Assembly (NCBI GenBank): GCA_022661535.1
Contig: JAKULF010000006.1
Location: 1,297,001 to 1,361,000 of the forward strand
Direction of reading: 5' to 3'
Length of the DNA: 64,000 bases
DNA from: Eutypa lata
Taxonomy: Eukaryota; Ascomycota; Sordariomycetes; Xylariales; Diatrypaceae
Part shown: in pieces, positions 22,111-33,944 of the stretch
How positions within the stretch are numbered: the stretch's first letter is position 1
How the letters are laid out: each line of letters opens with the position of its first letter
Program-made: the position numbers and the translations under genes
Notes under the pieces: model-generated
Databases searched by the model: none
Seen by the model: only the letters and a program-made list of their open reading frames with translations
Told to the model about the DNA's origin: nothing

Positions 22111-23113
22111 AGGCTATGAGATGTAAGCGCCACCTATTAAAAAAAGCGCAAAAGGTTTGCTTGCTTGTTGGCTGTACTGAGCGAGTCCTTGTTGGACAAG
22201 ACCACCTTTTCTTCTTTCTTCTTTCTATCCATATGATAACACACACACACACACACAAGGTGATTCTGAAGCACTCTGTGCAAGTAGATTAGATATGTCT
22301 TGAATCTCTAGTATACCTTCTTGCAAAAAACTATCTCATCTCCTCTCAATCCGGATGCAAGGTAAGCAAGTACCTAAGTAGGTAAGTAACAGGAAGCAAC
22401 TTCTTCGCTATCCTTGCCTTGGTCTTTCTTTGCCTTCACCCTCGCCTTGCTATCCCATCTCCCATTTTCGAGAAAAAAAAGCAGAATCGAATTAAGTTTT
22501 GCAACGGACCCCCTCCCCGACAACATCTATCCATCCCCCCCTGTATGTAAAACGAACCATCGCAATCCGGGTATATATAAAAAATAAGTGCTCGAAATAA
22601 AAAGGGGGGAGGGGGAGCAGGGGCGCTCGATGCATGTCGTCGTCAAAATTAGGTTTAATGTCGCGTCTCTTCATTTCGTCAAAAGGGGCCTCAGGAGGGA
22701 AAACCCTGGAGAACGCTACCCGGAGTAGGTAGGCACCAGGAGAACATCCTGCGGCTAAAAAAAGTCGTGATCTGAGGCGATGTTGTCTGTCGTCCGAAAG
22801 AAATTACTACTAGCACCTCATTGAAGGTAGTAGGTATAGGTCACCGTAAAAGAAATTGCAAATTGCTCTGTATGTGCAAACGCTTGATGATAAAAACGTG
22901 GGATGACACTCCGTCATACCTATTAGCATTTGCGGGTAGTGCGGGCCAACCCGGATGACCTTTGAGGGGGAGGAAAACGACCAGATAAGTCGTAGCTATG
23001 GCGAAGAAACGTTGAAGACACCTAAAACTCTAGAACGCCAGGCCAATGCAGACAGAATGCTTATGCGAATCCTCAGCCGCGAATGGGTGAGTTGCGGGAA
23101 ATAATCATACGAT

Positions 23114-25061
23114 TCACGTTCCTTGGTGACCGCTAGACGTCGCGTCCGTCGAGCCGTCCCCTTCGATCGTTTTCCTCCAGTGTTCAGGCAGACAGACACA
23201 TACTAGGGGGAATGCCTTGATCTCTCCGCTAACAGGAGGTGATGGATCACGGCCCCGCGCTGATGTGCTCGACACTCCACTATCCCTTTGTGCCTGACGT
23301 CGTGCTTCCCACTCGTCAGCTCTCTCATCCATCATGATGCCTGTCGCCCATCCATCGTCCCAAATGCCTACTACCTTAAGCATGTCTCCACGATCTAGTG
23401 TGAACTCATCAGCGGCGCGAGGCTGGTAGGCCCAGAGAACTGCAACTCTTTCGCCTGGATGGATGTCATCTTGCGAGTAATAGTCCTTGAAGAAGGGTAA
23501 TTGCTCCGACTGCTGACTAGCCACACCGGGAGGGGACGACATTCCACCACCGCTGCTTGGTGACTGGGGATCCTCGCCTATGAGGATTGAGCCGCTGGAT
23601 AGCGATCCATTCCTACGGTTCGTTGGCGGCGGCCGCAATACGCCGGCGCGGATATCGGATTGGGGACTTTCTCCAAAGTCATCCGAGGACGACTGGTTAT
23701 CACGCGTGTCCGCTCTCCTCCTCCCTGTCATATATCCAAGAACGGATCCGCCAGTTGCGGTGCTAGTTGAGCCGTCATGTCTCGATCCTCCGTGCTTCGA
23801 GTGGGCACCTCCGTTGCCCTCTAAAGCTGACATACGTGCTATCCTACCACCGGGAAGTACTTCGAAACCTGGGGATGGCGCACCCGCGGGGATCTTGGAA
23901 ACCTGGGGTCCCTGTCTAGAAGGTGCTGGCTGGTTGAAGATGCTGCCCTTCTGGCTACCACCACTTTGTCTTCTTCGCATAATCCTAATGCAGAAGAAAA
24001 GCAGAACGAGCAAAAGAGCTACTCCAGCGATCGATCCAATGACGATACCGGCAATTGCGCCGCCCGAGAGACCATCGTTCTGATCTTCGGACGGGTCTGG
24101 TGTTGTCGCCCCGTCGGAGGGGGTGGGCGTTGGGGTTGGCGTACTGAAGGACATTGAGGGCGCGATTGTTGGCAAGACTACATCGGCGCATCTCGACTCG
24201 GCATCCGAATTATAGCAACAAGTGTCGGTGGAGTTGATACCTCCTGATGCACAATACGAGCAGAGTCCGACAACGCTAGTGCCATATCCGCAATTCGTTG
24301 GTTCATTATCGATCGCCCGAATACATTCCGCACTAGATAAGGAATCCGCTGGCACGACACAATCCTGGAAATCTGCTTTAATCTGGGTCATGACATCGCG
24401 AGTGGGGTTTGAGCAGAGATCCCCATCCGCTGCTATGTACGCTTCGCTCTCGGCAAAATCCGCGCACGAATCGGCACATAAAGGCCGGACGGCATCTCCG
24501 GTCAAGGAGCACTCCGTATTGGAGTTTTGGACAATAGAATTGCATATGACCGACGTGGTAAAACGGGCGTAGAGAGCAGTGGTGTTGACGAGATCGACAT
24601 CGCTGCATCCAAGCAGGGTTTGATATCTAGAATAGGGTTAGCTTCTTAGAGCAATTGATAATTCGACATAGGTTCACTTACTTGCTCTGAACATATGTCG
24701 TTTTGATGTACTGGTTCAACTGGTCATCAAATGACTCTGTGTCAGACACGTACTGGAGAAATGAGCTGGAAAATGGTCAGTACGTAAAGACTTTGGGCGG
24801 TTGCAATTGCTCTCTCTACGGAGAATACACTGGCTTCCAATGACAGATTTATACTCACAAAAACTCTGCTGCGCGACCCGAAGGCGATATGGAGGCTTTC
24901 GAAAAAGCTGGGCAAGCAGTGGAGCTAGATAATGAGATGCAGTCTGCGGCCATCGTAACAGGAACAGCCGAGAGAATTGATAGGATAGCAGTTCTGGTAT
25001 TTAGTCTCCCTCGCTTACTCGAACATTTTCCACGTTTCGTTCTTGACTTCGGCGTCGCCAT
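23114..25061 (-). CDS. Single-pass membrane protein with C-terminal SH3 domain
   Basis: Three exons: 25061-24859, 24765-24682 and 24626-23114, encoding 599 residues; donors GTGAGT and GTAAGT, acceptors CCAG and CTAG, all in frame. The start MATPKSRTKRG is followed by a hydrophobic signal/anchor (TAILSILSAVPVTMA). The outer part (to about 290) is cysteine-rich (DCISLSS, LLGCSD, VICNS, PLCADSCADF, YCASGG, TCCYNS) and ends in a Ser/Thr/Pro stalk. One transmembrane helix, GGAIAGIVIGSIAGVALLLV, precedes basic RIMRRRQS. The cytoplasmic part is disordered, then an SH3 domain begins near FKDYYSQDDIHPGERVAVLW, with ALYDY-like VLWAYQPRAADEFTLDRGDM, IWDDGWATG and PLVCVCLPEHW. Fungal proteins of this layout are thought to link the cell surface to polarity or actin signalling. 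The exact orthologue was not identified. Confidence 0.88.
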
Positions 25062-28000
25062 TGTGCTGTTATGTTCTCCACTTCGAGACCCTATTGAATA
25101 TGCTGATAGAGACTGATCTGATGTAGTCGACAACTCGGGAATGGTCATTCGCGTTGCGAAATCATGGCGGTATGATTTTATCATTGCAATTGCATGTTAT
25201 CCGATTGGGTGGACCTAAACTGTTGCTGTTTCTATGTAGGTAGATGATGATGCGACTTCGATTCCTTCTACTGTCGATGATACTTGAGTGAGATGTTGCC
25301 TTAGTTGGATAGTATTGGCTGTGTGGTGTTGATTTGCTTGTAATTGACTATTGCGAGGTTGATCTGAAAAATAGTCGTACGTAACCCGTAACCAAAAAAG
25401 AAAAACACTTTTTTAAACTGAGTCAATTGCTCCTAAAAGTTGACTTAAAGAGGTTTGTGGATTATTGTTGATGTTATCAGGAAACCCAATCTCGCTCAGG
25501 AATGAGGTCGGTTATTAAGTCCCTGTAGTGCCGAAAGAGTGTCTGTAGTTAGGGAAGGCAGGTTGCTGTTACTGTTGCTGTTGCTGTTGCGGCAGGTACA
25601 TGCAATTAATTAAGTGGTTTCTTCCTCTAGTCGGGGCAAGTTAAGACGTCGGCGCCTCTTTTTCTCTCTTTCTTGATGCAGGATGCCGGATCGGACGCAG
25701 GTCAGAAAAAGGTGTGAACCGCTGGACGTCGCGTGGTTGACTGGTGACTGGGTTGGTGGCAGTTTTTGTGTAGGTCGGTCTAAGTTGGGGGTACTAGAGA
25801 TTAGGACCACGGAAATTCGATCGCAATATAAGCCTGCTTGCTAAACGATTGTCGGTTGTTTTAAAAATGCAAAAATACAAAAAATACACTTAAAATGAGT
25901 GAACAAGAAAGAGTGATGCAAGAAATGAATGTGTGTGTAAAAAAAATCAAACCTCATTAACTAGGTCACGGCGATTACAACGTCGTCGTGGAACGACAGA
26001 CCTGGCTGGCAGCAAGCAGATCGATCAGGTTGAGAGATGAGAGGGAAGAAGGTCAAGGTGAGGTTTTGGGCGTACTAAAACTTAGAGACGAATGGTAATA
26101 TGAAAAGAGGGACCTGCACAGATACTTACCTACGAGTACAAAAGTAGAGGCTAAAGGTGTGTGTTCGAGGAATCTGGGATTATGCCTCAAGAGTCAAGGG
26201 CCTTCCAATTATGGTGCAGCGTTGCCAAGACTAAACACCGCATCCTGTTTAGCCTGCATCGCATCGAGGTCCCGATTCTTTCTGTCCCTGGCAGCCCTGG
26301 GCATACACTCAACACTACATACATATGATATGCCCAGATGCCTACCTATCTAAAAGATACCTACTTCTCCAGCCATCTATCTTGAGGCGCTGATAAACCT
26401 GCAATAAGGTGCACTGTAAAATGAGCTTATCCCTCGGGTTTGCTCTCTTTATTTGTACTACGTACGTATCCATCTCCAGAACTCCCGCCTCATATCTCCT
26501 TTACCATAAGTATATCATACATATATATTAAATCCAGATAGTATGGAACTACACTCATACTAACGACTACTTATACCTGACTACCTATTTATATTCAGCA
26601 TCCAGGACTTCACCATGGCAGCAAACCTGCCTGATGTGTCTTACGGAAAGGGGTGATTGATTGATTGATTGCCCACAAGTTTTGAAGCGAGATAAACTTC
26701 AAGAAAATCGCCGGCTATGGGCCTCTTCCCTGCAGTCGGTATTCATCGTACCTGAGCTAAGAGAGAAATCTCCCGCCTGTGAGCCAAAGAAGCTCGTTCT
26801 CGACTTTCGTATGTACGAAGTACAAGGGCATTCTGGCCATTCCTTGTCAGAAATAGGAAAAGCGGCTAAAGCACGTTGAAATTGCCTGGCGTGGGTTATC
26901 CAATTGGCGTTACGAGACGCAGCTGTTCCATTCCCAGAAGAGCAACGCGCTAATTGGTTAGCGCTACACTAAATCAGCACAAAATCGTACACTAATTTTA
27001 CTGCGGAGCTTCACAGGCACAGGTAGGTAGGTACTTAGGTAATGTATGTAGATCCATCGTAGATGAGTTTGTTTCCTCTCTCGCGCGTGTTCTTTCGTTC
27101 GGATACAAGTCCTTGGGTTTCTTCTTTTATGAATGGCCATACTATCTACGAAGTGGTTAGGCGGTCACTAGTCGGAGGATATAAATATCGGTCATCAGCC
27201 CGTATGAAGTAAAAGAAGAACATTCCCGGCAGTAGCATAGCCTGTTTCAAGACCTGATTAACTGCTTACCTACGCACCTCCATTACCTAACACACTGTCC
27301 CAACTCCCGGACAAGTTGACCCGGATGAACTACCAGATACGTGACGGTGTTAATGCGAGCATCAAGTTAGCATTCACCTCAAGTAGAGGGTAAAGGTTAA
27401 CGATCTTGGCTATTGAAATAGTTCGCGATTCCATGTGTTCTTTCAGACGAGTTAATGGCTTCGCATTGCTTGAGATCTCTAGTACCAACCAGGTAGGTAC
27501 GTACATACACACGTACATAGGTAAGTATGTAGGTACTTATCCAACGAAGCTTTCACGATCCAGGAGATCTTACGTATCATTGAAACATGCGCCATCCTCA
27601 CTGCACTGTAGCATATTCTCTAATGAAACACAACGTGCAATGCTGATGGAAGGCAGCCATCAATGATATTTGAAACAACGTATAATCAGATAATAAAATC
27701 TACATAACTAACTGCCCAGCTGCCCAGTCTCTCCTTGCCCTTGGAAAATGATGGTGTCTCATCTTATGCGCTTTAATGTTGATTGGCCCCGCACGTCTGA
27801 TCGCCGGGCAGGAGGGGGGCCCCTGCTGCAATCCCCTACCCTAGTATGTATGTAGGTAGGTATTGTAGATATGTGTAACACTACCTCTAGTAATAACTAC
27901 GAGTGCGCTACGTGTGGCTTTGCTAGTCCCGCCTGTAGGCTTCGATCCCGAAATGACGATGACCTCTATTTAGCAACGCTTAGATAAGAAGATAGAAAAG

Positions 28001-30095
28001 TCTTTGATAGAGGCTGGAATATTCAACGTTCCTGTACAATATATATGTTATCGCCAACGTTGTCACGATACCTAGCCACACATCATACATTCTACGTGCC
28101 TATGATACCTACCATACATAAGCTCATGATAATTCTAATTGGCTCACATTTGGAAACTCGTGTTGGTTCAGCATGTGATTTCAAAGTGTACACAAGGCAC
28201 AACATCACTTAGTTATATCTATCTCACAGGTATGTTATATTTAGTTGCGCAGGTAGAAGTGATTCATACGACGACTGGTCCCTGGTGCACATCATTACCT
28301 GGCCCTATATAATATATAGCAAAATAGTATCTGAGTCAACATATAAAGAGAGAAACGTTAAACCATAATCATTGTAACATTGAGAACTATAGCGCTTGCC
28401 AAGATATCGAGCCGTGTATCTCAGACTCCCGCCCCCCTACGCACATCAAACAGGACTTCAGATATGGATGTAAGTAGATAGATAGATACTTAGGTAAGTG
28501 ATATCGGCGCGGGGATCAAAGTTGGGTTAACTAGTAACCTTAAAAGCCCACGTGGTATGACTATGCTGAGACAGCTGAAAAACAGCGTAGAGATGTTTGC
28601 TGTTTTTACGAGTTGTTTATTTGATGTGGACTGTTTGTTGTGTTGGCTCTACAATTCTCAGGTGCTTTGTAACCATCAAATAACTACTACCCCTTGGCCG
28701 GGAACATCCATAACGAAACCTTACCGGTGGTCAGTTGTGACGTGGTGACATACATATGAAGTTGTCTTGCTACCCTACATAGGTACCTGTAAGTATCTAC
28801 TTACCCAAGCCGACTAGTTGCGAGCACAATATGGACTTGGAAAACAAGGGGTGCCGTCTGCTACCTTGACCGCGAGCCTTGGTATTATAGTAGAGAATAC
28901 TTCCGCTGTTCATAGTTGATGCGTTTCAATATAGTTAACCTGACTGGATGAATAAACGTCGCATTAGTTCGGAGGGCTGGATCCCATGGCTGCGCCTCAA
29001 CCAAGTGCCATTGTGATACCTGCAGCGTATCAACAAGACGATAGACGGCACGGTACCACTCCCGCGGTTCTAGTTAAATGCCATGTAGCCGCATACATGT
29101 TACTGTCGGCGTTTGCCTATTGTGGGATTCACTATATCAGCATGTGGGAAGTTCAGACAAAGGACTGGAATATCGTTATTGGCTTACTCACAAGTATGAC
29201 TTAAGCTCATTTCGTAGAGCAGGGAAGTGAAGAGGTATATATATAATCACGATATCATCCTAGATCCGGATGAAAGTGGTTCAGAAATTCATCAAGTCAC
29301 ATATCCTCAAAGTTTGTAGGCTCATATATGGCGATCGACAGGGATAGCTTGAGTGGTTGGTTACTTACCAAATCAGATCAGATTTCTTATCCGAATCTGC
29401 AATTTACCAGTCTGGCTGATCTATCCGGTGTCGTGATACGAAAGGTGAGTATATCATATGACATCAGGAATGAAAATGATAGAGTGGCTACTGTGTCTGC
29501 TCTGGATGAATGCCAATACATATCTGATAACTCTCAATGTCAATATGATCGAAAGTGTACAATGTGAAGTTCAGTGTGGTTCATTACAAGCCTTGAATTC
29601 GATACGTTAACCTTACAAGAGCGAGAGCCAGAGCATCTTTAAGAATAATGACAAATGTATGATGAGAGGCTAGCTTCCGAGTATGTAGGTAAGGATGGTT
29701 CATATTTCCTCAAAGCACGCAGGGTCGACATATGAACCTCAAACCAGATCTTCGCAGGACGAAGACCGAGAAGAGCTTCCATGCCCATGGGAGGGACAAC
29801 CATTTTCCACCGTTTAGTCCAGGTGGTAGATCAAAAAGGCACCAGTTCTGATAGAGCTAAGAGAAAGACAAGTGCGATCCAGTGCAGCTCGCAGTGCTTT
29901 GAGACCATTTTGGCGGTATCATAAAATGGAAACCCTGTGATAACGTAACGTAGACTTGTTCCTAGAACCAAAGGCCGAAGGTGAAATATAGTTATATTCC
30001 GCTTCCGGCTTTTGTTTTGTTTTTGCAGTATATACAGATCAATGCACGATCGCGCCTTAAGTTCCATCCATCCATCTTTCTTTCTTCCTCCATCT
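25062..30095. other. Five-kilobase gene-poor stretch
   Basis: No frame here could be tied to a family. The left part is the promoter and leader of the SH3 protein gene, with TTACTGTTGCTGTTGCTG near 25568. Further right are several 60-90 codon frames (for example 28986-29204, with one hydrophobic patch, and 29328-29567, which contains AAGGTGAGT) without recognisable domains. Tetranucleotide GTAG runs lie near 27020 and 27500. Base composition is moderately AT-rich. A decayed or lineage-specific gene cannot be excluded. Confidence 0.5.
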
Positions 30096-30613
30096 CTATG
30101 AACCACCTCCCTTATTCGCTTTCTGCTCCGCCTCGTACTCCTTGATCTGTTTACTCCAACTGCGCGAGCGCGATACGTGTCAGCAATGAAATCCGTATGC
30201 CATCATCTAAAGCAACTAAATCCACCCCAGCTAACATAAGAGGGAGGAGGGGGATCTGAATGAAACGTACTATCGACTAGGGAAGAACCGGCCGGGCTCG
30301 GGCATCTTGTGTCTGTATTCGCGCTCGGCGCTCAGCTTCCACGTCATGGCGGTGATGCCGACGATGACGCCGACGAAGGCGGCCGTGTTCACTTTCCAGT
30401 TGGCGGGCTGTGCGTACCAGCCACCGGCCGGCGACCAGACGTGCTTGGGGTAACTGGTTGGTTGGTTTGGGGGGTTAGAGCACAATTCGGGTAGTAGTAG
30501 GAGGAGGAGGAGGAGTAGGGATCGATCTAAGCTTACGAGACTCGAGGACCACCGCCCTGATTGATTGTTAGTTAATTTATTCCAAGAGAAAGGGTTTGCA
30601 AGGAGCTTACCAT
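30096..30613 (-). CDS. Small single-pass, probably mitochondrial membrane protein (89 aa)
   Basis: Four exons: 30613-30611 (the ATG alone), 30556-30537, 30453-30271 and 30159-30096, all with GT...AG introns and in-frame joins. The product reads MGGGPRVSYPKHVWSPAGGW at its start, then a single hydrophobic helix (NTAAFVGVIVGITAMTW), then a charged tail (KLSAEREYRHKMPEPGRFFP, SRYWSKQIKEYEAEQKANK). Such short proteins with one central helix and a charged tail are typical of accessory subunits of inner-membrane respiratory complexes; a complex I accessory subunit of the MNLL/NDUFB1 type is a possibility but not demonstrated. It is divergent from the mitoribosomal gene MRPL3 over 517 bases, which fits a mitochondrial role. 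The gene model is well supported; the function is inference. Confidence 0.78.
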
Positions 30614-31130
30614 CTTGACCGGATTTAATGGGAGTCTTCAATGGTAATTCAATTGGCGAGGTGCTTGTATCAGCCCGACAGTCAAGGTAATTCAGAGGGA
30701 GCTTCTCTCTTTCGGATGTCGTCGTTGATTCAAGATCCACTTTTCTAAAGCAATGAGCATGCGAGGCCTTGCAATTGGCGGGATAGGATGCCCCGGGGAT
30801 TCACCGGAGAAGGAATCTTCCTCAGCTGTCAGCTCGGGTGGTGAAGTTGAAAGATTACTTAGGTAAGCATGGAATCTTAGCTCCAAGATAACGATAGCGA
30901 TACATACCGTGCAATCACACAGTGTTCAATGGTGAATGATTAGCTTCAGAACGAGCCTTTGCTGCATCACAGAAACTTTTTTTGAGCCAGGCACAAGATT
31001 CGAATCACCAAACCAACCCCCGGCGACTCGACTTCTTTTGCCCGCCCACCACGTCGTGTCTCAGCAATTCCAGCTCGGTGGGATGAGCGAGTCGAAACAA
31101 CAATCCCCGTTTTAAAATAAAATAAAAATC
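30614..31130. promoter_or_regulatory. Divergent promoter region: 89-aa protein / MRPL3
   Basis: These 517 bases separate two divergent starts and must carry both promoters. TTTTAAAATAAAATAAAAATC lies just before the MRPL3 ATG. No specific motif was assigned. Confidence 0.5.
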
Positions 31131-32501
31131 ATGAAGAGAATAGAGAGGTTATCGAGCCAATTGCTCACTTCAACAGCAACAGCAACAGCAACAGCACCAT
31201 GCCGGCCGGCAACTAGGAGGATACATCGAGCAGGTCAGACTGCATGCAGACCAACTATAACAACGACTCCACCATTATGTTCAGCCCGGGGTCAAATACG
31301 ATGCCAATCCGCAGCAGCAACAGCAGGAGCTTCTTCTCCGTCTGCCGAAGTTATAAATGACGACGTTCTTCCTCCCCCGAACCCCCCCACGGATCCAGTA
31401 GACACCCATATACCGCCGCCCCCGCAGCAGCCGCTACCATCGCCGCACCCGGACCGGGCCTCCCGATCGGCGAAGCTAGCGGCGCTGCACGCGCGGCTCT
31501 CGCTCTCGTCGAAGGTGCCGGTGCAGACGCTGGCGCGGGCGCTGGTGGACCCGTCGGCGGACGCCCACCCGCGGTACAGCAACGCGAACCTGGCGTGGCT
31601 GGGGTCGGCGCTGGCGCAGTACCACGCCTCGGAGTGGCTGGTGGCGCGGTACCCGCGGCTGCCCATGGCGATCAACTTCGCGGCCATGAAGGGCCTGGCC
31701 GCGTCGCCGGCCCTGCACCAGGTCGCCCGGTCGTGGGGTGTCGAGGCCGCCGCCGCCCCCGGCGAGGAGGTCGACCCGGGCCTGCTGCAGTTCGCCGCCG
31801 ACCGCCCGACCGTCTCCATGAACAAGTGGGGCTACGTGCGCGCCGAGGCCAAGGAGCTCCAGAAGTACAAGTGGCGCCGGGGCATGAGCAGTCGAATCCT
31901 ATACGACGATGCGTTCGGCGAGGCGTACCCTGAACCACAACGAAAACAACAGGAAGCACAAGAACAACAACAAGGAGAAGAAGGAGGACGCCTGCCGGAG
32001 GTCAGCGGCGCCCGCAACACCAAGGACATGCTGATCCCGGACGCGGCGCAGAACGCGCACGCGAACTTCGTGCGGGCGGTGATCGGGGCCGTGTACCTGC
32101 ACTGCGGGCGGGAGGCGGCGAACGGGTTCGTGCGGGCGCACGTGCTGTCGCGGCGTCTGGACCTAGCGAGCTTGTTTGAGTTCCGGCAGCCGTCGCGGGA
32201 GCTGCTGCGGCTGTGCGCGCGGGAGGGGTTCGAGGCGCCGCTGGCGCGGCTCCTGAGCGAGACGGGCCGGCTCAGCCGCACCCCCGTCTACGTCGTCGGC
32301 ATCTACAGCGGCCGCAACAAGCTGGGCGAGGGCGTCGGGCCGAGCCTCGACGCCGCGCGCGCCGCCGCCGCCATCCACGCCCTCAAGGCCTGGTATCTGT
32401 ACAGCCCCGGCCAGGACGTCGCCGTGCCGAGCGATGCGTTCGTCGAGGGCGCGAAGCCTTGGAAGCCGCTGTATGTTGATGTTGGCGAGATAGTGTCGTA
32501 G
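31131..32501 (+). CDS. MRPL3: Mitochondrial large-subunit ribosomal protein mL44 (MRPL3)
   Basis: Intronless frame of 456 codons. It starts with a basic, Ser/Thr/Ala-rich targeting peptide (MKRIERLSSQLLTSTATATA). A Pro-rich linker follows, then an RNase III-like fold (about 115-370; KLAALHARLSLSSKVPVQTL, YSNANLAWLGSALAQYHASE, TKDMLIPDAAQNAHANFVRA, VIGAVYLHCGREAANGFVRA), then a double-stranded RNA-binding domain (about 385-440; LLSETGRLSRTPVYVVGIYS, ARAAAAIHALKAWY). This order is that of fungal mL44/MRPL3, a structural protein of the 54S mitoribosomal subunit derived from RNase III; catalytic acidic residues are not conserved in the family. GC content rises sharply over 31400-32490. The insert QRKQQEAQEQQQGEEGG is low-complexity. 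Identification is strong. Confidence 0.93.
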   Translation: MKRIERLSSQLLTSTATATATAPCRPATRRIHRAGQTACRPTITTTPPLCSARGQIRCQSAAATAGASSPSAEVINDDVLPPPNPPTDPVDTHIPPPPQQPLPSPHPDRASRSAKLAALHARLSLSSKVPVQTLARALVDPSADAHPRYSNANLAWLGSALAQYHASEWLVARYPRLPMAINFAAMKGLAASPALHQVARSWGVEAAAAPGEEVDPGLLQFAADRPTVSMNKWGYVRAEAKELQKYKWRRGMSSRILYDDAFGEAYPEPQRKQQEAQEQQQGEEGGRLPEVSGARNTKDMLIPDAAQNAHANFVRAVIGAVYLHCGREAANGFVRAHVLSRRLDLASLFEFRQPSRELLRLCAREGFEAPLARLLSETGRLSRTPVYVVGIYSGRNKLGEGVGPSLDAARAAAAIHALKAWYLYSPGQDVAVPSDAFVEGAKPWKPLYVDVGEIVS

Positions 32502-33944
32502 ATGCTGCTGCTGCTGCTGCTGCAGCTGAAAGAGAGGTGGGGGAAAGTGGAAATAGGGCGCGATGGGGAGGGAGACGGAAAGCTCCCACTCCGCTCACAC
32601 ATACTCATGCCGAGGAGAAAAACCATTGAGGAACCGGATGGGAGGGAAGCAGGAAGGGGCCTACGACGATACAGACAGTGTGTACGAAGAGAACCTCTTG
32701 CCATGAGAACGTGAAACATGAACGTGTACCGATGTCGGGATGGATCATGGGAAAAGAAAAGAAAAGAAAGATCAGGGCAACGATAACCGCTTAGGTCTTA
32801 CACGGGAGATGTGGACTGGGCTCACATTAGACATGTCGAGAGACGACGAACGGTTCGGTCTAAACCGCCTACCTACCTACTTACCTACATAGCCACTCAC
32901 CACTGTACTATATTCCAACCCGACCAACCCACCCACAACTATATCAGGGCAGTAAGGCCAGCTATGAGTTAGCCGATTACACTCCAATGTAAAAATAAAA
33001 TAAAAATCTTTGCATATACTATACGACACACTCTCTCCCCATTTCATTAAGGATCATGTATATTGTTCCATGGATTGTTAATGTCTAGTTACGTTGAAAC
33101 TGTATTAATAATATGTATGTACCTAGAAATTAAATGAATGAATTAAAGTTTGTTAGCTATGTAAGTAGTTAGGATATACTGGCTCGAATACAACCTTTCG
33201 TATTTGCCGTTTAACTATAACAGTTAATATCTCGTGTAGATATTTAACTACCTAGGTAGAAGATGATAGGTATTTAAACATCGAGTTATCCATATCATGC
33301 TCGCTCGTCACTTGTTGGGTCAAGTAAATAAGTAGGTATGTTATGTTATCATAAGCCTTTAAAAGTACATGTAATTATACCTAGCATCACTGTTCTTTGT
33401 AACTATAACTGTTAATCAAGGCTTGGTATAGTTGTTGAAGATAGGGTACCTGGTTCTTATATACCCAAGCAGTTAAGCAAGCTAAAAGATTCTTACCTAC
33501 TAAGTAAGTATGTAGTTGAGGTTAACAAGAAAGCCACGTAAAATCTCCTCAAGGGTAACCTTTACAAACGTCCAACGTCCAACTGTTTAAACTTGTCTTC
33601 ATTAATACTACACCATCCCTTGCTAGGGAATGGTAAGATGAATGGATATTAGTAGTCAACTTCAAAAACATACCTCTACGCATACACATACTCGAACCCC
33701 CTTAAATAAAGCAATTCTGCCGAAATTACATATCAAAGTATCTATTCAGTCAGCAATAGCTCATTAAGGGTAGCCAGTCTATCTACCCGTTCTACCATAT
33801 CTCTATATACATAATACAAAACACCTCTAATACACCCTTCCTTCCTTCCTTCCCCTCATATCTTCATCTCTCATACAAAAACCTCCACCCAGTTTCAACC
33901 TCATTAACCCCTTCCCTAACATCCCACCCCAACTAAACCCCCCT
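32502..33944. other. Convergent intergenic spacer
   Basis: About 1.4 kb between the stops of MRPL3 and the phospholipase gene. It is AT-rich (33000-33800) with CTAC tetranucleotide runs at 32868-32890. No gene is supported. Confidence 0.6.
32505..32522 (+). repeat. (CTG)6 directly after the MRPL3 stop codon
   Basis: Six CTG units begin three bases after the TAG stop at 32499-32501 and run into CAGCTG. The repeat would lie at the start of the 3' untranslated region. Confidence 0.85.

Larger units (their letters stand above)
21272..23113. other. Intergenic spacer upstream of VPS15
   Basis: About 1.8 kb without a supported gene. It holds the VPS15 promoter, the 3' region of the SH3 protein gene, CCTAC tetranucleotide runs at 22080-22110, an AC dinucleotide run near 22241-22257, and TTCTTCTTTCTTCTTTC near 22210. 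Confidence 0.6.

Noticed and set aside
24505..24505. Start of the SH3 protein inside its third exon
   Set aside because: The codon there is TTG, and two upstream in-frame exons provide a signal sequence and more of the cysteine-rich ectodomain.
33100..33800. Possible transposon remnant in the AT-rich MRPL3/phospholipase spacer
   Set aside because: No terminal repeats, target duplication or coding remnant could be seen; AT-richness alone is not enough.
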